A stretch of DNA of 64,000 bases from Listeria rocourtiae FSL F6-920 (GTDB lineage Bacteria; Bacillota; Bacilli; Lactobacillales; Listeriaceae): the NCBI RefSeq assembly GCF_000525975.1, contig NZ_AODK01000033.1, positions 1 to 64,000 of the forward strand, read 5' to 3'. The notes under the pieces were generated by a model. It searched no databases and had not been told where the DNA came from. It saw nothing but the letters and a program-made list of their open reading frames with translations. This document shows positions 30,588-40,483 of this stretch, piece by piece. Position 1 is the first letter of the stretch; every line of letters starts with the position of its first letter. Position numbers and translations under genes: made by a program.

Positions 30588-31088
30588 TTATTTCGCTTCT
30601 TTTGCCTTTGAAATAGCTATTTCGTAATCCGGATGATTAGTTCCTTCACCTACGTATTCTGCATGAACCACTTTATTGTTACTATCAAGCACGAATACAG
30701 AACGGGCTAACAAGCGTAATTCCTTCATCACAACACCGTATGCCTCACCAAATGAAAGATCGCGATGATCAGAAAGTGTAATCACATTCGGAAGTCCTTC
30801 TGCTGCACACCATTTCTTTTGCGCGAATGGTAAATCGACGGAAATTGTAAGTATCGCCGTATTCTCAAGGCCTGAAGCTTCTTCATTGAACTTACGTGTT
30901 TGTTGAGAGCACACGCCTGTATCAATAGACGGAATCACACTAATTATCTTCACTTTGCCATCATAATCACCTAATGTTACTGGTTCTAAGCCTTGATTTA
31001 AAACTGTGAAATCCGGCGCCGTATCACCAACTTTTACTTCTTTACCAATCAACGTCATTGGATTGCCCTTAAATGTAACTTCTGCCAT
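30588..31088 (-). CDS. tpx: Thiol peroxidase (atypical 2-Cys peroxiredoxin)
   Basis: Thioredoxin-dependent reduction of peroxides. 166 aa. The peroxidatic Cys is in [18 protein letters not shown] and the resolving Cys in [14 protein letters not shown], the spacing typical of Tpx. The N-terminal [19 protein letters not shown] is the Tpx hallmark. ATG behind AAAGGAGG. It has its own terminator and a short upstream region with no clear PerR box. Confidence 0.96.
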   Translation of the reverse strand: MAEVTFKGNPMTLIGKEVKVGDTAPDFTVLNQGLEPVTLGDYDGKVKIISVIPSIDTGVCSQQTRKFNEEASGLENTAILTISVDLPFAQKKWCAAEGLPNVITLSDHRDLSFGEAYGVVMKELRLLARSVFVLDSNNKVVHAEYVGEGTNHPDYEIAISKAKEAK

Positions 31089-31152
31089 TTTCGAATTGCC
31101 TCCTTTGATTTATATCTACGCCTTCTATTTTACCGAACTGTTTGGTGTTGTA

Positions 31153-31977
31153 CTATTTTTTTTGCTTATAGTAGAGCAATTTCCAATATTCCCAAGCCTC
31201 TAAATACCGTTTTAAATCTTCTGGATGATGTAAAAGACAACGTGCAAGTCGAATGTAAAGTCCTATCAAAACAGAGCCATACAGCTCACCCGCAAAACTT
31301 TTATCAAAAAATGAAAGACCATACTGTAGTGTTTCCTCATCTAAACTATCCGGTGACGAGCAAAACGCAAAAATAAAATCATACATCGGGGGTCCAAACA
31401 GATGAAGCGGATCAATAACGCCGCAAAGCGCCCCTTCCTGAAACAGAAAGTTATGTACGCCACAATCACCATGAAGTAAGTATAGATGCTCACGTGGCTG
31501 ACTCCGAACCACTTGCATAATGAGTGCCACATCTTCATCTGATAAATAGGACCCAATAATCGCCTCTGCCTCCATTACTTCCTGTTGCAAAAACTTCTTC
31601 CAACTAAACTGCTCTTGCCACCCTTGCAAAATCGGTTTATAGTCATTGATTAATCCTAGCGTCAAATCCTGTAACATCTTCCTTTTTTCCGGTCGTGCGC
31701 TCAATGTATCCCCTCTCAAAAAAGCATATACGACATACTCTTTTGCAGCGTACACTAACCTCGGCAAAAGTGTGCTATCTTCATAAAATTGTAGAAATAC
31801 CGATTCCCAGTAAATAAGGTTCGGAGAATTTCTTTTCACAACATAGGATTGGCCATTCTTACATTGTATTTTAGCAACAACACTTGATGTCCCGCCACTC
31901 AAATAATCCCATGCGATAATATCTGAACCAAGCGTATCCTTTCGCAATAATTCATCAACAATCGATTCCATATCCAT
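31153..31977 (-). CDS. Aminoglycoside phosphotransferase-fold kinase
   Basis: 274 aa kinase-like protein. Catalytic loop LLHGDCGVHNFLF (HGDxxxxN) and metal-binding CGVIDPLHLFGPPMYDF (IDP) are intact; the N-lobe carries SYVVKRNSP with the likely ATP-binding Lys. The family includes antibiotic kinases, but most chromosomal members act on metabolites, and nothing here points to resistance. Start at ATG 31977, 8 nt after AAAGGAG. It lies 60 bp downstream of the RDD gene, probably in the sppA transcript. Confidence 0.8.
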   Translation of the reverse strand: MDMESIVDELLRKDTLGSDIIAWDYLSGGTSSVVAKIQCKNGQSYVVKRNSPNLIYWESVFLQFYEDSTLLPRLVYAAKEYVVYAFLRGDTLSARPEKRKMLQDLTLGLINDYKPILQGWQEQFSWKKFLQQEVMEAEAIIGSYLSDEDVALIMQVVRSQPREHLYLLHGDCGVHNFLFQEGALCGVIDPLHLFGPPMYDFIFAFCSSPDSLDEETLQYGLSFFDKSFAGELYGSVLIGLYIRLARCLLHHPEDLKRYLEAWEYWKLLYYKQKK

Positions 31978-32036
31978 GATGCCTACTCCTTTCAAAAAGA
32001 ACTCACAAGCCAAGCCCGTAAGTCCCTTTTCGAATG

Positions 32037-32555
32037 CTATTTCCACTCTTTATCCAATTTCAAATACCCTTCATGTACAACTGCCGTTCCTTCTAACAAA
32101 TCTGCAATACCTTGCTTTTTGGGCGTAAATGCACAAATGATGTATAGTCCCCAAACAACTGAGGTGACGAATCGCAGAGCACCCTCACGAAATAATACCG
32201 TTCCCCAAGTCAACTTCTCTGTTTTCAGTGAAATAACACGAATGCCAAAAATCATTTTTCCAAGCGTCTGCCCCCAAATTTTTGTCATCACGATAAAGTA
32301 GGCAAGAAAAGCGACTGTCACGAGTGCACCGTAAATCGCGAAAAACGAGCCATCCATTTTCCAATCTGCTAGACGAAAAACGGGGCTAATTAAGATTGCA
32401 GTAACTGCTGTTGTTGCGAGCAAATCAACCAAATAAGCCATAAAACGAATCCAAAATCCTGCGTAATATTGCGATGGGAAGCCAATTTTTTCATCTTTTG
32501 GAGGCTCATATTTAAAAACTGGACGCTCCGTATGTTGCAACGTTTCCTGTTCCAT
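32037..32555 (-). CDS. RDD family membrane protein (YteJ-like)
   Basis: 172 aa with about four membrane segments. The RDD signature is seen in YYAGFWIRFMAYLVDLLATT (Arg then Asp) and the C-terminal ILFREGALRF type region (VLFREGALRFVTSVVWGLY). ATG at 32555 behind AAAGGAGGGG. In Bacillus the equivalent gene (yteJ) follows sppA (yteI), as here; in B. subtilis these give resistance to antibacterial peptides and lantibiotics, so a similar envelope role is inferred. The SppA stop lies 14 bp upstream. Confidence 0.88.
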   Translation of the reverse strand: MEQETLQHTERPVFKYEPPKDEKIGFPSQYYAGFWIRFMAYLVDLLATTAVTAILISPVFRLADWKMDGSFFAIYGALVTVAFLAYFIVMTKIWGQTLGKMIFGIRVISLKTEKLTWGTVLFREGALRFVTSVVWGLYIICAFTPKKQGIADLLEGTAVVHEGYLKLDKEWK

Positions 32556-32568
32556 TTGAACCCCTCCT

Positions 32569-33591
32569 TTATTTACCATATAAATACATCAAGCGTGGTG
32601 CTTCCATCATATTCATCAATTGTAACGCTTGATGTGCCTCACTTTTTTGACCAACAATTTGACTAACAGAGGTGGAAAATAACGAGGCGAATCCTCCGCC
32701 ACTTGAATCATATTCAAATACTTCCGCACCTTTTAAATCTTGCTCTTTTTTCAGTGCATCCAGCGTTTGTTCTTCATAGCCGAACGCATCAATCAAACCA
32801 TTTGCCTTTGCTTGGCGGCCATCATAAATCCGACCATCTGCAATTTTACGGACTTCGGCTTCTGTCATGCCACGACCTTGCGCCACGACTTTCACAAATT
32901 CACCGTAAGAATCATCAATCATCGACTGCATAATTGCTTTTTCTTCCGCCGTCATTGGTCGTGAGGAACTCATAATATCTTTGAATTCGCCACTTTTAAT
33001 CGTATTATCGGAAATGCCAACTTTTTTCATCAACTCACTGAAATCATACCCTTGCATAATAACACCAATGGAGCCTGTTAGCGTTTCTGGGCTCGCAAAA
33101 ATCTTGTCGGCTGGCGCAGAAACGTAATAACCGCCTGAGGCCGCCATGCTACCAAATGAAACATAAACTGGCAACTTCTTCTCTTTTTTTATCTGTAAAA
33201 TTTTATCGCGAATTTGCGCCGATTCCACAACGCCACCACCTGGTGAATTCACGTTTAAAACAACGCCGGCAACTGTATCATCTTCACGAATTTGCTCCAA
33301 TTGATCCATGAAATCTGAATGATTATAACCTTCACTACCTCCAAAAAGCGAATCACTCGAGCCAGTGTCTTGAATAGCACCGTCAATATGAAGCACCGCA
33401 ATCCGCTTATCTGTATTACCATCCTCAAGTACCAACTCAGTCATTTCCGAGTCCATCGCCGCTAATGATTCTGCCCACGACATTGTATACTCGTCATCGC
33501 TTGCTAAAAGCGTGCTCGTAATCTTTGTAATCCCGCTTACTACTAATAAAGCTGCGACAATACCAATCGCAATCCATCTTTTTGCATTCAC
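32569..33591 (-). CDS. sppA: Signal peptide peptidase SppA
   Basis: Membrane-bound ClpP-fold serine protease that degrades cleaved signal peptides. A single N-terminal membrane segment (residues about 7-25: IAIGIVAALLVVSGITKI) anchors it. Catalytic Ser in FGSMAASGGYYVSAPADKI and Lys in ADKIFASPETLTGSIGV form the Ser/Lys dyad. 340 aa, the short Gram-positive form. GTG start behind AAAGGGGG. First gene of an sppA-RDD-kinase run; divergent from NAD kinase. Confidence 0.93.
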   Translation of the reverse strand: MNAKRWIAIGIVAALLVVSGITKITSTLLASDDEYTMSWAESLAAMDSEMTELVLEDGNTDKRIAVLHIDGAIQDTGSSDSLFGGSEGYNHSDFMDQLEQIREDDTVAGVVLNVNSPGGGVVESAQIRDKILQIKKEKKLPVYVSFGSMAASGGYYVSAPADKIFASPETLTGSIGVIMQGYDFSELMKKVGISDNTIKSGEFKDIMSSSRPMTAEEKAIMQSMIDDSYGEFVKVVAQGRGMTEAEVRKIADGRIYDGRQAKANGLIDAFGYEEQTLDALKKEQDLKGAEVFEYDSSGGGFASLFSTSVSQIVGQKSEAHQALQLMNMMEAPRLMYLYGK

Positions 33592-33754
33592 AATTTTTCC
33601 CCCTTTTTTATTACCATAGCACTATCATAACGGAAAATGAACACTTTTTACAGCGAAACTTGAAAAATTCTTATTTTTTACAAGATTAGTAATGAGCATT
33701 CGTGTTATAATGAGATGGATATCGAATTAATTAAGAACTCTGGAGGTTTTTAGT

Positions 33755-34556
33755 ATGGCTGAAACAATTTTTTACTTTTCTTATCGTAAAACAGAAGAAT
33801 TACAGAAACATGCTGATGAACTAAAAAAAAGTAACCACAGAATATGGTTTTGAAGTGACTGATGATTTCGAAGTAGCAACGGCGATTATTAGCATCGGTG
33901 GCGATGGAGCCTTCTTGAAATCTGTGCGCGAAACTGGTTTTCGTTCTGATTGTTTATATGCAGGTATCGCCTTGACCGAACAACTTGGACAATATTGCGA
34001 TTTTCACGTACACCAAATCGATGAAATTATTAAAGCCGCGGCAGAAGATCGCTGGCTTGTTCGGCGTTATCCAACCATTTACGGAACGGTGAACAATTCA
34101 AAAGCATTTTATGTCCTAAATGAGTTCAATATCCGCTCATCGATTATTCGTACGCTACAAATCGATGTATATATTAATGATAGCCTGTTTGAAACGTTCC
34201 GCGGCGATGGCATGGTCATTTCAACACCAACTGGAAGCACGGCTTATAACAAGTCAATTAACGGCTCGATTGTCGATCCATTACTGCCATCGATGCAAGT
34301 TAGTGAGCTCGCTTCCATTAATAATAACCGCTTCCGTACTCTTGGCTCTTCATTTATTTTGAGCCCAAAACGTAAATTGCGCCTTGATATGCGAGCGAAT
34401 GGCGTGAATGACTTCCCGATTATGGGAATGGATTCCGAAGCGCTTAGCATTCAACATGTAGAGGAAATTAAGCTAGAAGTTGGCGATCGCTTTGTAAATA
34501 TTATCAAATTGCACAATAATTCATTCTGGGATAAAGTAAAGCGTAACTTCCTGTAA
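33755..34556 (+). CDS. ppnK: NAD kinase, second paralogue type (one frameshift)
   Basis: ATP- or polyphosphate-dependent phosphorylation of NAD to NADP. Motifs: IISIGGDGAFLKSVRETG (GGDG), VLNEFNIRSS (NE) and STPTGSTAYNKSI. The frame breaks in an A8 run (33823-33830); seven A give HADELKKVTTEYGFEV and a protein of about 266 aa. ATG at 33755 behind TGGAGG. It resembles the product next to argF in L. monocytogenes (lmo1586). Ends in a strong terminator. Confidence 0.93.
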
Positions 34557-34566
34557 ACATCTAAAA

Positions 34567-34617
34567 ATATAAGCTTGTTCGCCGATTCATACAATGGCAA
34601 ACAAGCTTATATTTTTG
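34567..34617 (+). terminator. Terminator after NAD kinase
   Basis: Stem ATATAAGCTTGTT / AACAAGCTTATAT followed by T5 on the plus strand. Confidence 0.88.
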
Positions 34618-34660
34618 TCAAAAAGTGCGATGCCAAATACGTGAAATCGCGCTCGTCTGT

Positions 34661-35047
34661 TTATTTTTCCCACGAATCTTTAAAATCTTGCCAACTACCA
34701 AAATAATACTTAACTATACGATAATCGTCAAAATCCGTCATTTTTGGTGTTCTACCTAGGATTCTGATAATTTCTTTTGCCTCTTTAATGTAACGCTCTT
34801 TAATCTCCTGTCCTTCGCCTTCAGGAGCTACTAACGATAAACCTGCTGCATTCAAAAATTCTTCCCATGAACCGAAGCTTTTTGTCGCTGCTCCAACGCC
34901 TGGAAATTCTGATGCTGCCCCGATTGGTGGCCTGCCAAGTACTTTTGTAATCCGATTTACTTCTTCTATCAAATATTCATCCGTATATCTTTTTGCCGCC
35001 AATTTAATCAACCTCTCGATATCAAAATATTTCACTTTATGTCGCAT
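34661..35047 (-). CDS. Homing-endonuclease-associated-repeat (HEAR) protein
   Basis: Two copies of a repeat of about 45 residues: one with NRITKVLGRPPIGAASEF ending SFGSWEEFLNAAGL, the other with KEIIRILGRTPKMTDFDDY ending YFGSWQDFKDSW. This is the HEAR unit found beside nuclease domains in homing endonucleases, where it is thought to bind DNA; here no nuclease domain is present. The longest frame starts at ATG 35047 without a ribosome site. A TTG at 35002, 9 nt after GAGAGG, would start just before repeat 1 and may be the real start. Probable DNA-binding protein, role unknown. Confidence 0.72.
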   Translation of the reverse strand: MRHKVKYFDIERLIKLAAKRYTDEYLIEEVNRITKVLGRPPIGAASEFPGVGAATKSFGSWEEFLNAAGLSLVAPEGEGQEIKERYIKEAKEIIRILGRTPKMTDFDDYRIVKYYFGSWQDFKDSWEK

Positions 35048-35088
35048 TCGTTAGTATAATTCTAGATTTTTCGCCAAAATCCTCTGCT

Positions 35089-35421
35089 TCAAAACGCATC
35101 TATCTGGATACTTATGCCTACATTAAGAATAGCTGATAACTCATCTGGGCTGAGCAATCCTCCACGTCTCCTAATCATACCATTAACAATAATGATAGGC
35201 AAAACCTTTAATCCTTTTGCTTCAAGTTCCGCATGCACAAGCTTATTTTCTAAAAATGGTATTTCCGAGTCTGATTTTATGTACAACTGAGTCTCAACTT
35301 CCACATCATTATAATCGAGATACTCATTTTTAAGCCTGTTTTGATGGAAATATTTAAAAATTTCAAGCTCAATATTCTCGTCATCGCACAAGCAGTAATA
35401 ACTGATTTCTATTTTTTGCAT
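35089..35421 (-). CDS. Hypothetical protein, possibly ArsD-like thioredoxin fold
   Basis: 110 aa, not confidently recognised. An N-terminal strand leads to YYCLCDDENIE (Cys-x-Cys), and the C-terminal half reads GLKVLPIIIVNGMIRRRGGL then SPDELSAIL. This order (strand, thiol site, helix, LPxxxVxG, basic stretch, helix) is reminiscent of ArsD or other thioredoxin-fold metallochaperones, but identity is too low to claim function. ATG with GGGGAG upstream. Between dut and the HEAR gene in an accessory-looking block. Confidence 0.55.
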   Translation of the reverse strand: MQKIEISYYCLCDDENIELEIFKYFHQNRLKNEYLDYNDVEVETQLYIKSDSEIPFLENKLVHAELEAKGLKVLPIIIVNGMIRRRGGLLSPDELSAILNVGISIQIDAF

Positions 35422-35530
35422 GGACCTGATTACTCCCCTAAATAGCCAGAATAAAGATGCGAAGTACCCATGAAATGCGACACCTATAACAAATAAAATC
35501 GGTATATCACCCTAAAGTTCTTCTATTCGT

Positions 35531-35965
35531 TTATTTTTTCCCAGTTGATCCAATACCGCCACGATCCGCATTTCCAAGTGTTGTAACTTCAGTGATGCGA
35601 ACTTCTGGCATCTTAGCCATAATTCTAAACTGACAAATTCGGTCACCTTTTTCGATAACGGTGTCGCGCATTGCGATTGCTGGAAATTTCCAGAAATCAT
35701 TCTCACCGCAGTAGCTTTCATCAATAATTCCCATGCTATTTGTTTGAATAATGCCAAAATGCTTATACGTACTAGAGCGTGGTACAACATGCGCTTCATG
35801 CCCTTCTGGTAACTCCATCGCAACACCAAGATCAATTAATTTATAATCACCAACAGCTAGATGCACCTCCTCATTCGCGTATAAATCAATCCAATCTCCT
35901 TGTTCTATTTTATTTAACCTTGCTTCTTGATTTTGTGCATATTTCACTTTGATTTCCAATTTCAT
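35531..35965 (-). CDS. dut: dUTP diphosphatase
   Basis: Trimeric dUTPase that hydrolyses dUTP to dUMP and PPi. 144 aa. Motif 1 [12 protein letters not shown], motif 2 [12 protein letters not shown], motif 3 [14 protein letters not shown], motif 4 [11 protein letters not shown] and the flexible motif 5 DRGGIGSTG are all there. The sequence resembles chromosomal Listeria and phage-type enzymes, which alone does not show phage origin. GTG-ATG at the start; I use the ATG. I recall dut at a different place in L. monocytogenes, so this location is unusual. Confidence 0.92.
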   Translation of the reverse strand: MKLEIKVKYAQNQEARLNKIEQGDWIDLYANEEVHLAVGDYKLIDLGVAMELPEGHEAHVVPRSSTYKHFGIIQTNSMGIIDESYCGENDFWKFPAIAMRDTVIEKGDRICQFRIMAKMPEVRITEVTTLGNADRGGIGSTGKK

Positions 35966-36034
35966 CACTCCACTACTTTCATTCTATTATTCGTCTATCC
36001 TACCATACATCCACCACTTAAGAAAAGCACCTTT

Positions 36035-36080
36035 CACATAAAAAAATAACCTCAGGAAATCTCCAAGGTTATCTTTAACT
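36035..36080 (-). terminator. Terminator after the small ORF at 36087
   Basis: Minus-strand stem GATAACCTTGG / CTGAGGTTAT (mismatched at the top) followed by T7. Confidence 0.75.
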
Positions 36081-36086
36081 ATCATT

Positions 36087-36284
36087 TTAGGCTCTTGTTA
36101 TCTCCACATAATCCGCTGATGGACTGAGAACCGCTCGAAAATCTGTTTCTGTATTTATAGTATGAATAAATCTAGGTATCTTGTCATCTTGTACTTTGAG
36201 TTTGATACTTCCAATTTCATTCAGAATAGTAAAATAGTTTGTGTTTATTTGGAAGCGTTTGAAAACCGATATCACACGCTCCAT
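36087..36284 (-). CDS. Small hypothetical protein
   Basis: 65 aa from ATG 36284, 10 nt after GGGAGG; the frame is open 22 codons further up (36350) without a better ribosome site. Begins MERVISVFKRFQINTNYF and ends SADYVEITRA; soluble, no membrane segment, no motif recognised. It has its own terminator and lies between dut and the argF stop. A real but uncharacterised gene is more likely than not. Confidence 0.55.
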   Translation of the reverse strand: MERVISVFKRFQINTNYFTILNEIGSIKLKVQDDKIPRFIHTINTETDFRAVLSPSADYVEITRA

Positions 36285-36386
36285 CTCTAACCATCCTCCC
36301 ATTAATATTTTAAACATTTCCATTCTATCGTTCTGTATAAGAACTGTCAAATAAAATACAACGAGTTTGTTTAGAACTTTCTCAAT

Positions 36387-37325
36387 CTATCCTAAAATCA
36401 TCACCAATAAAGCTTTTTGCGCATGAAGTCTATTTCCAGCTTGTTGGTAGACAAGAGAATGTTTCCCATCGATAACCGCAGAAGAAACTTCTTCCTCACG
36501 ATGTGCCGGTAAGCAGTGGAGAAAGTGATAATCTGCTTTTGCATGCGCTACTAGTCCTTTTGTCACAGCATAACCTTCAAAATCAGCCAAACGTTTTACA
36601 TTTTCTTGTTCTTGTCCCATACTCGTCCAGACGTCTGTGTATACAAAGTCAGCATCTGTAACCGCAACAACTGGATCGGTTGTGATTTGTATCTTTGCAC
36701 CTGTTTTAGTAGCAATCTGTAGCGCTTGATCTAGAACTTGCGGATTGGGCTCATAACCTGCAGGCATTGCACACGAAATATCTAATCCAACCATGGCGGC
36801 GGCAAGCAGTAAGGAATGGCAAACGTTATTTCCATCTCCAATATATGCAAGCTTTACCCCATCAAATGTATGTTTCACTTCTAAAATTGTTAACAAGTCA
36901 GCAAGTGCTTGACATGGATGGTGCAAATCTGTCAGCCCGTTAATGATTGGAATCGATGCGTGCTCAGCAAGTTCCTCTACACCTTCATGGCTAAACGTAC
37001 GAATCATTACGGCATTGATATACTCGCTCAACACGTGCGCCGTATCTTTAATCGGCTCACCACGCCCGATTTGCAATTCCTTTGAGGACATTACAATCGC
37101 CTGTCCACCTAATTGCAACATCCCCGCTTCAAAAGAAACTCTCGTTCGCGTCGATGACTTATCAAAAATCATTCCTAAAATCTGACCACTCAACGTATGG
37201 CTATAATGCGCCGGATTCGTCTTAATCGTCAGCGCTAACTGCACCAATTCTTCAATCTCTTCATTGCTCCATTCCAACAAGCTCAACATATCTTTTCCTT
37301 TAGTTGCTTCTTTAGGATATACCAT
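36387..37325 (-). CDS. argF: Ornithine carbamoyltransferase
   Basis: Ornithine + carbamoyl phosphate to citrulline. 312 aa. Carbamoyl-phosphate site [13 protein letters not shown], then [11 protein letters not shown] (HPCQ) and the ornithine site FLHCLPAHR. The ATG overlaps the argD stop (TAATG). Another ATG at 37289 behind AAAGGA would give MLSLLEWS, but the longer start resembles other Listeria. Last gene of the argCJBDF operon, whose order follows the acetylated pathway up to citrulline. argG and argH are not in the window. Confidence 0.95.
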   Translation of the reverse strand: MVYPKEATKGKDMLSLLEWSNEEIEELVQLALTIKTNPAHYSHTLSGQILGMIFDKSSTRTRVSFEAGMLQLGGQAIVMSSKELQIGRGEPIKDTAHVLSEYINAVMIRTFSHEGVEELAEHASIPIINGLTDLHHPCQALADLLTILEVKHTFDGVKLAYIGDGNNVCHSLLLAAAMVGLDISCAMPAGYEPNPQVLDQALQIATKTGAKIQITTDPVVAVTDADFVYTDVWTSMGQEQENVKRLADFEGYAVTKGLVAHAKADYHFLHCLPAHREEEVSSAVIDGKHSLVYQQAGNRLHAQKALLVMILG

Positions 37326-38473
37326 TATTTCATCCCTACTTCCTGTTTTATTAGAACGGATTCTATCAAATTCGCCGCATGTAATAGTTCTTCTTTTGTC
37401 ACTGTTAATGGTGGTAAAATTCGCAATACATTCAACCCAGCCGTTAATGTCAGTAATCCTTGTTCTTGTAGCACCTTAACAGCAGATCCTGCCTCTGTTT
37501 CTAATTCAATCCCAATCATCAGTCCATTTCCACGAATTCCAATGACATGGGCGTCCAGTTTTTCAGCAAGAAGCTGTTGAAAGAAAACTCCCTTTTCGGT
37601 CACATCAGCCAGAAATGCTTCATCAAAAATAATATCAATCACCACATCTGCTGCTGCCATAGCGATTTTATTCCCGCCAAAAGTCGAGCCGTGAACGCCA
37701 GGTCCAAATGTTTCAGCCAGCTTGGATGCTCCAACCATTGCGCCTACAGGCAAACCATTACCAAGCCCTTTTGCCAGTGTAAAAATGTCTGGCTCAATAC
37801 CTGCATGTTCGAATGCAAAACGTTTTCCAGTACGGCCCATTCCTGTTTGGACTTCGTCAATAATGAGTAGCGCACCATATTTTTGACACAGTTCGGATGC
37901 TCCAACTAGAAATTCTGGCGTTGCTGGAAGAACACCACCTTCGCCTTGAATAACTTCTAGCATAACCGCCGCTGTTTTTGTCGAAATCGTATTCTTTAGC
38001 GCATCTAAATCATTGTACGGTAAGTATGTAAAACCTGGAAGAAGCGCGCCAAAACCATCGTGTATCTTCCCTTGCCCCGTTGCTGTCATCGTCGCAATTG
38101 TTCGACCGTGAAACGACTGCTGAAATGTGATAATTTCATCGCGACCTGTATGTTTTTTAGCTAATTTTAACGCAGCTTCATTAGCCTCAGCACCACTATT
38201 ACAGAAAAACACGACGCGCTCACTATCTGCTGTTAGCTTTGTCGCTACTTGCTCTTGAATGTTACTTTCAAATAGATTCGAAGTATGCCAAATTTTGCTA
38301 AGCTGTTTTTGCACAGAATCTAGAACCCTTTCGTGGCAATGCCCCAAATTACACACAGCAATACCTGACGTAAAGTCCAGATATGTCTTCCCATTCGCGT
38401 CCTTCACCATAGCTCCTTTTCCCTCTACAATTTCGATAGGAAATTTAGCGTACGTTGGAAATAAACTACTCAT
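37325..38473 (-). CDS. argD: Acetylornithine aminotransferase
   Basis: PLP-dependent transamination of N-acetylglutamate semialdehyde to N-acetylornithine. 382 aa. [20 protein letters not shown] (PLP phosphate binding), [16 protein letters not shown] with the Asp that pairs with the PLP nitrogen, and the Schiff-base Lys in [15 protein letters not shown]. Its start overlaps the argB stop by 4 bp (ATGA), and its stop touches argF: tight translational coupling along the operon. Confidence 0.95.
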   Translation of the reverse strand: MSSLFPTYAKFPIEIVEGKGAMVKDANGKTYLDFTSGIAVCNLGHCHERVLDSVQKQLSKIWHTSNLFESNIQEQVATKLTADSERVVFFCNSGAEANEAALKLAKKHTGRDEIITFQQSFHGRTIATMTATGQGKIHDGFGALLPGFTYLPYNDLDALKNTISTKTAAVMLEVIQGEGGVLPATPEFLVGASELCQKYGALLIIDEVQTGMGRTGKRFAFEHAGIEPDIFTLAKGLGNGLPVGAMVGASKLAETFGPGVHGSTFGGNKIAMAAADVVIDIIFDEAFLADVTEKGVFFQQLLAEKLDAHVIGIRGNGLMIGIELETEAGSAVKVLQEQGLLTLTAGLNVLRILPPLTVTKEELLHAANLIESVLIKQEVGMK

Positions 38474-39223
38474 CCTATCTTCACTCCTTCGCTTATTATT
38501 GTCCCTTTTTTCGTGATTTCATTCGTAATAGCTACCTCCCTAACGCCTTGTATGACCGCCTTTTTCGCGCTTTTAAGCTTTGGAATCATCCCGCCTGTGA
38601 TAACCTCTGTTGCGAATAAATCATCCAAGTCCGTAACATCAATATGCGCCATCATTTCTCCTGCATCAAGAACACCAGCAACATCTGTCAGTAAAATTAA
38701 TTTTTCTGCTTGAAGAGCTACTGCCACCGCACATGCAGCTAAATCCGCGTTGACATTTAGCCATTGTGTTGCCGTCGCTAAGCCAAGAGGAGCAATGACC
38801 GGAACAATTTGTTTCGCAGTTAAGCTTTGAATTAAATCCGTCTCTACATGTGTGATTTCACCAACAAATCCAAGGTCACCATCTAATAATTGTTCTGCTT
38901 GCATCAAGCCTGTATCACCTGCATGTAAACCAATCGCCGAGATATGTTGCTCTAAAAGTGCCGTTACAATTTCCGGTTGCACTTGTCCAATCAAGACCAT
39001 TTTCGTTACTGCGAGCGTCTCTTTCGTCGTAACCCGCAATCCCGCTTTCGTTTCAACTGGAATCTGTAGCGCCTCCATCATTTTATTAATCTGCACACCG
39101 CCCCCATGAACAAGAACAACCTGTTTACCATTCTTTTGCCACGTTTTAATCTGATTGAAAAAAACTGGCATGTAGGTGACTTCCCGCGACGCCACCAATT
39201 TTCACAACAATAATACCGCTCAT
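38470..39223 (-). CDS. argB: Acetylglutamate kinase (one frameshift)
   Basis: Second step of arginine synthesis, phosphorylating N-acetylglutamate. Motifs: [11 protein letters not shown] at the N-terminus, [15 protein letters not shown], and [10 protein letters not shown] with [14 protein letters not shown]. The frame breaks in an A7 run (39158-39164); six bases restore [20 protein letters not shown], collinear with other Listeria ArgB. ATG at 39223 behind AAGGAG. About 250 aa when repaired. Between argJ and argD. Confidence 0.93.
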
Positions 39224-39240
39224 CCCATTCACTCCTTATA

Positions 39241-40467
39241 TCATGTCCGATAACACGCATTTATTTTGACATAGTCATAGCTCAAGTCGCATCCCCAAGC
39301 TACCCCGTCCTCCAAACCGCTATGCAGATTGACCTCGATTGAAATATTTTCCATTTTCAAATAACTTGCAAGTACATCTGGCGCATAATTCGTCGTCTCA
39401 CTTTTTTCCAGAATCACTGTATTACCAATTTTAATCGTAATATTATCTGGTGAAAAACGCCCACCACTGTAGCCAATTGCGCAAATAATCCGCCCCCAAT
39501 TGGCATCCTCACCAAACATTGCGGTTTTCACAAGGCTAGAAGATACAATCTGTTTCGCAATCATCCGAGCATCTTCTTTTGACGTTGCCCCTTTGACTTT
39601 TGCTTCAATAAGTTTCGTAGCACCTTCTCCATCTCTTGCAATACTTTTTGCTAAATGCTGGCAAACTGCATAAAACATTTTTGCAAACGCAGTAAATTCT
39701 GGTGTGCCATCAGAAAAGATTGCATTTCCAGCACAGCCATTAGCCATCACGATGACCATATCATTCGTCGACGTATCACCATCCACCGTTATTTGATTGA
39801 ACGTTTGGTCTACTTTTTGTTTGAGTAATTTTTGCAATAATTCAGCGGGTACAGCTGCATCTGTCGTGATGAACGAAAGCATCGTTGCCATATTCGGATG
39901 AATCATTCCAGACCCTTTTGCCACCCCCGATATCGTAATGACCTTACCACCGATTTCTGATTGTAGTGTAAGTTCTTTTTGTACCGTATCCGTTGTTAAT
40001 ATTGCTTCGTGAAAATCACTGCTAATGCCTGATTTCAAATCTAATGCCGCGATTCCCGTTGCCAATTTTTCCATTGGTAAATAGTCACCGATTACGCCAG
40101 TTGAGGCTACCGCAACGCTCGTTTCAGCAACTCCTAGGTGTTTTGCTGCCATCGCTCGCATTGCAAAACCATCTTCCAAACCTCGTTTCCCTGTACATGC
40201 GTTCGCAACACCGCTATTCACCACAATTGCCTGCAATGTTTGATTAACCTCCAAGCTATCCTTTGTTATAAAAATCGGTGCTGCTTGCATTTGGTTCATC
40301 GTATAGACCGCTGCTGACTCTGCTGGTGTTTCCGAAAAAATAATGCCAATATCTTTCTTTTTCCGCTTTAGCCCACAATGCTTGCCGTCTGCATAAAACC
40401 CTAGTGGAGTTGCGATTGTACCATTTTCCACCGTTATCCAATCCTCTTTTTCCAATAATTTCTCCAT
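39241..40467 (-). CDS. argJ: Bifunctional ornithine acetyltransferase / N-acetylglutamate synthase
   Basis: Recycles the acetyl group from N-acetylornithine to glutamate. It is made as a precursor that self-cleaves before the Thr of [15 protein letters not shown], which is intact. Other conserved pieces are [11 protein letters not shown] and [11 protein letters not shown]; the C-terminus ends in [15 protein letters not shown]. An upstream start at 40527 overlaps argC; the ATG at 40467 ([10 protein letters not shown]) follows AGGGGG. 408 aa. With ArgJ present no separate argE is needed (cyclic pathway). Confidence 0.95.
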   Translation of the reverse strand: MEKLLEKEDWITVENGTIATPLGFYADGKHCGLKRKKKDIGIIFSETPAESAAVYTMNQMQAAPIFITKDSLEVNQTLQAIVVNSGVANACTGKRGLEDGFAMRAMAAKHLGVAETSVAVASTGVIGDYLPMEKLATGIAALDLKSGISSDFHEAILTTDTVQKELTLQSEIGGKVITISGVAKGSGMIHPNMATMLSFITTDAAVPAELLQKLLKQKVDQTFNQITVDGDTSTNDMVIVMANGCAGNAIFSDGTPEFTAFAKMFYAVCQHLAKSIARDGEGATKLIEAKVKGATSKEDARMIAKQIVSSSLVKTAMFGEDANWGRIICAIGYSGGRFSPDNITIKIGNTVILEKSETTNYAPDVLASYLKMENISIEVNLHSGLEDGVAWGCDLSYDYVKINACYRT

Positions 40468-40483
40468 CACATTTCCCCCTAAA

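Noticed and set aside
31153-31977. Aminoglycoside resistance gene
   Set aside because: Only the general kinase motifs match; no resemblance to a specific APH resistance class could be seen.
35531-36350. dUTPase and neighbours as a prophage remnant
   Set aside because: No integrase, structural gene, att repeats or lysis gene; dUTPases are also ordinary chromosomal genes in Listeria.
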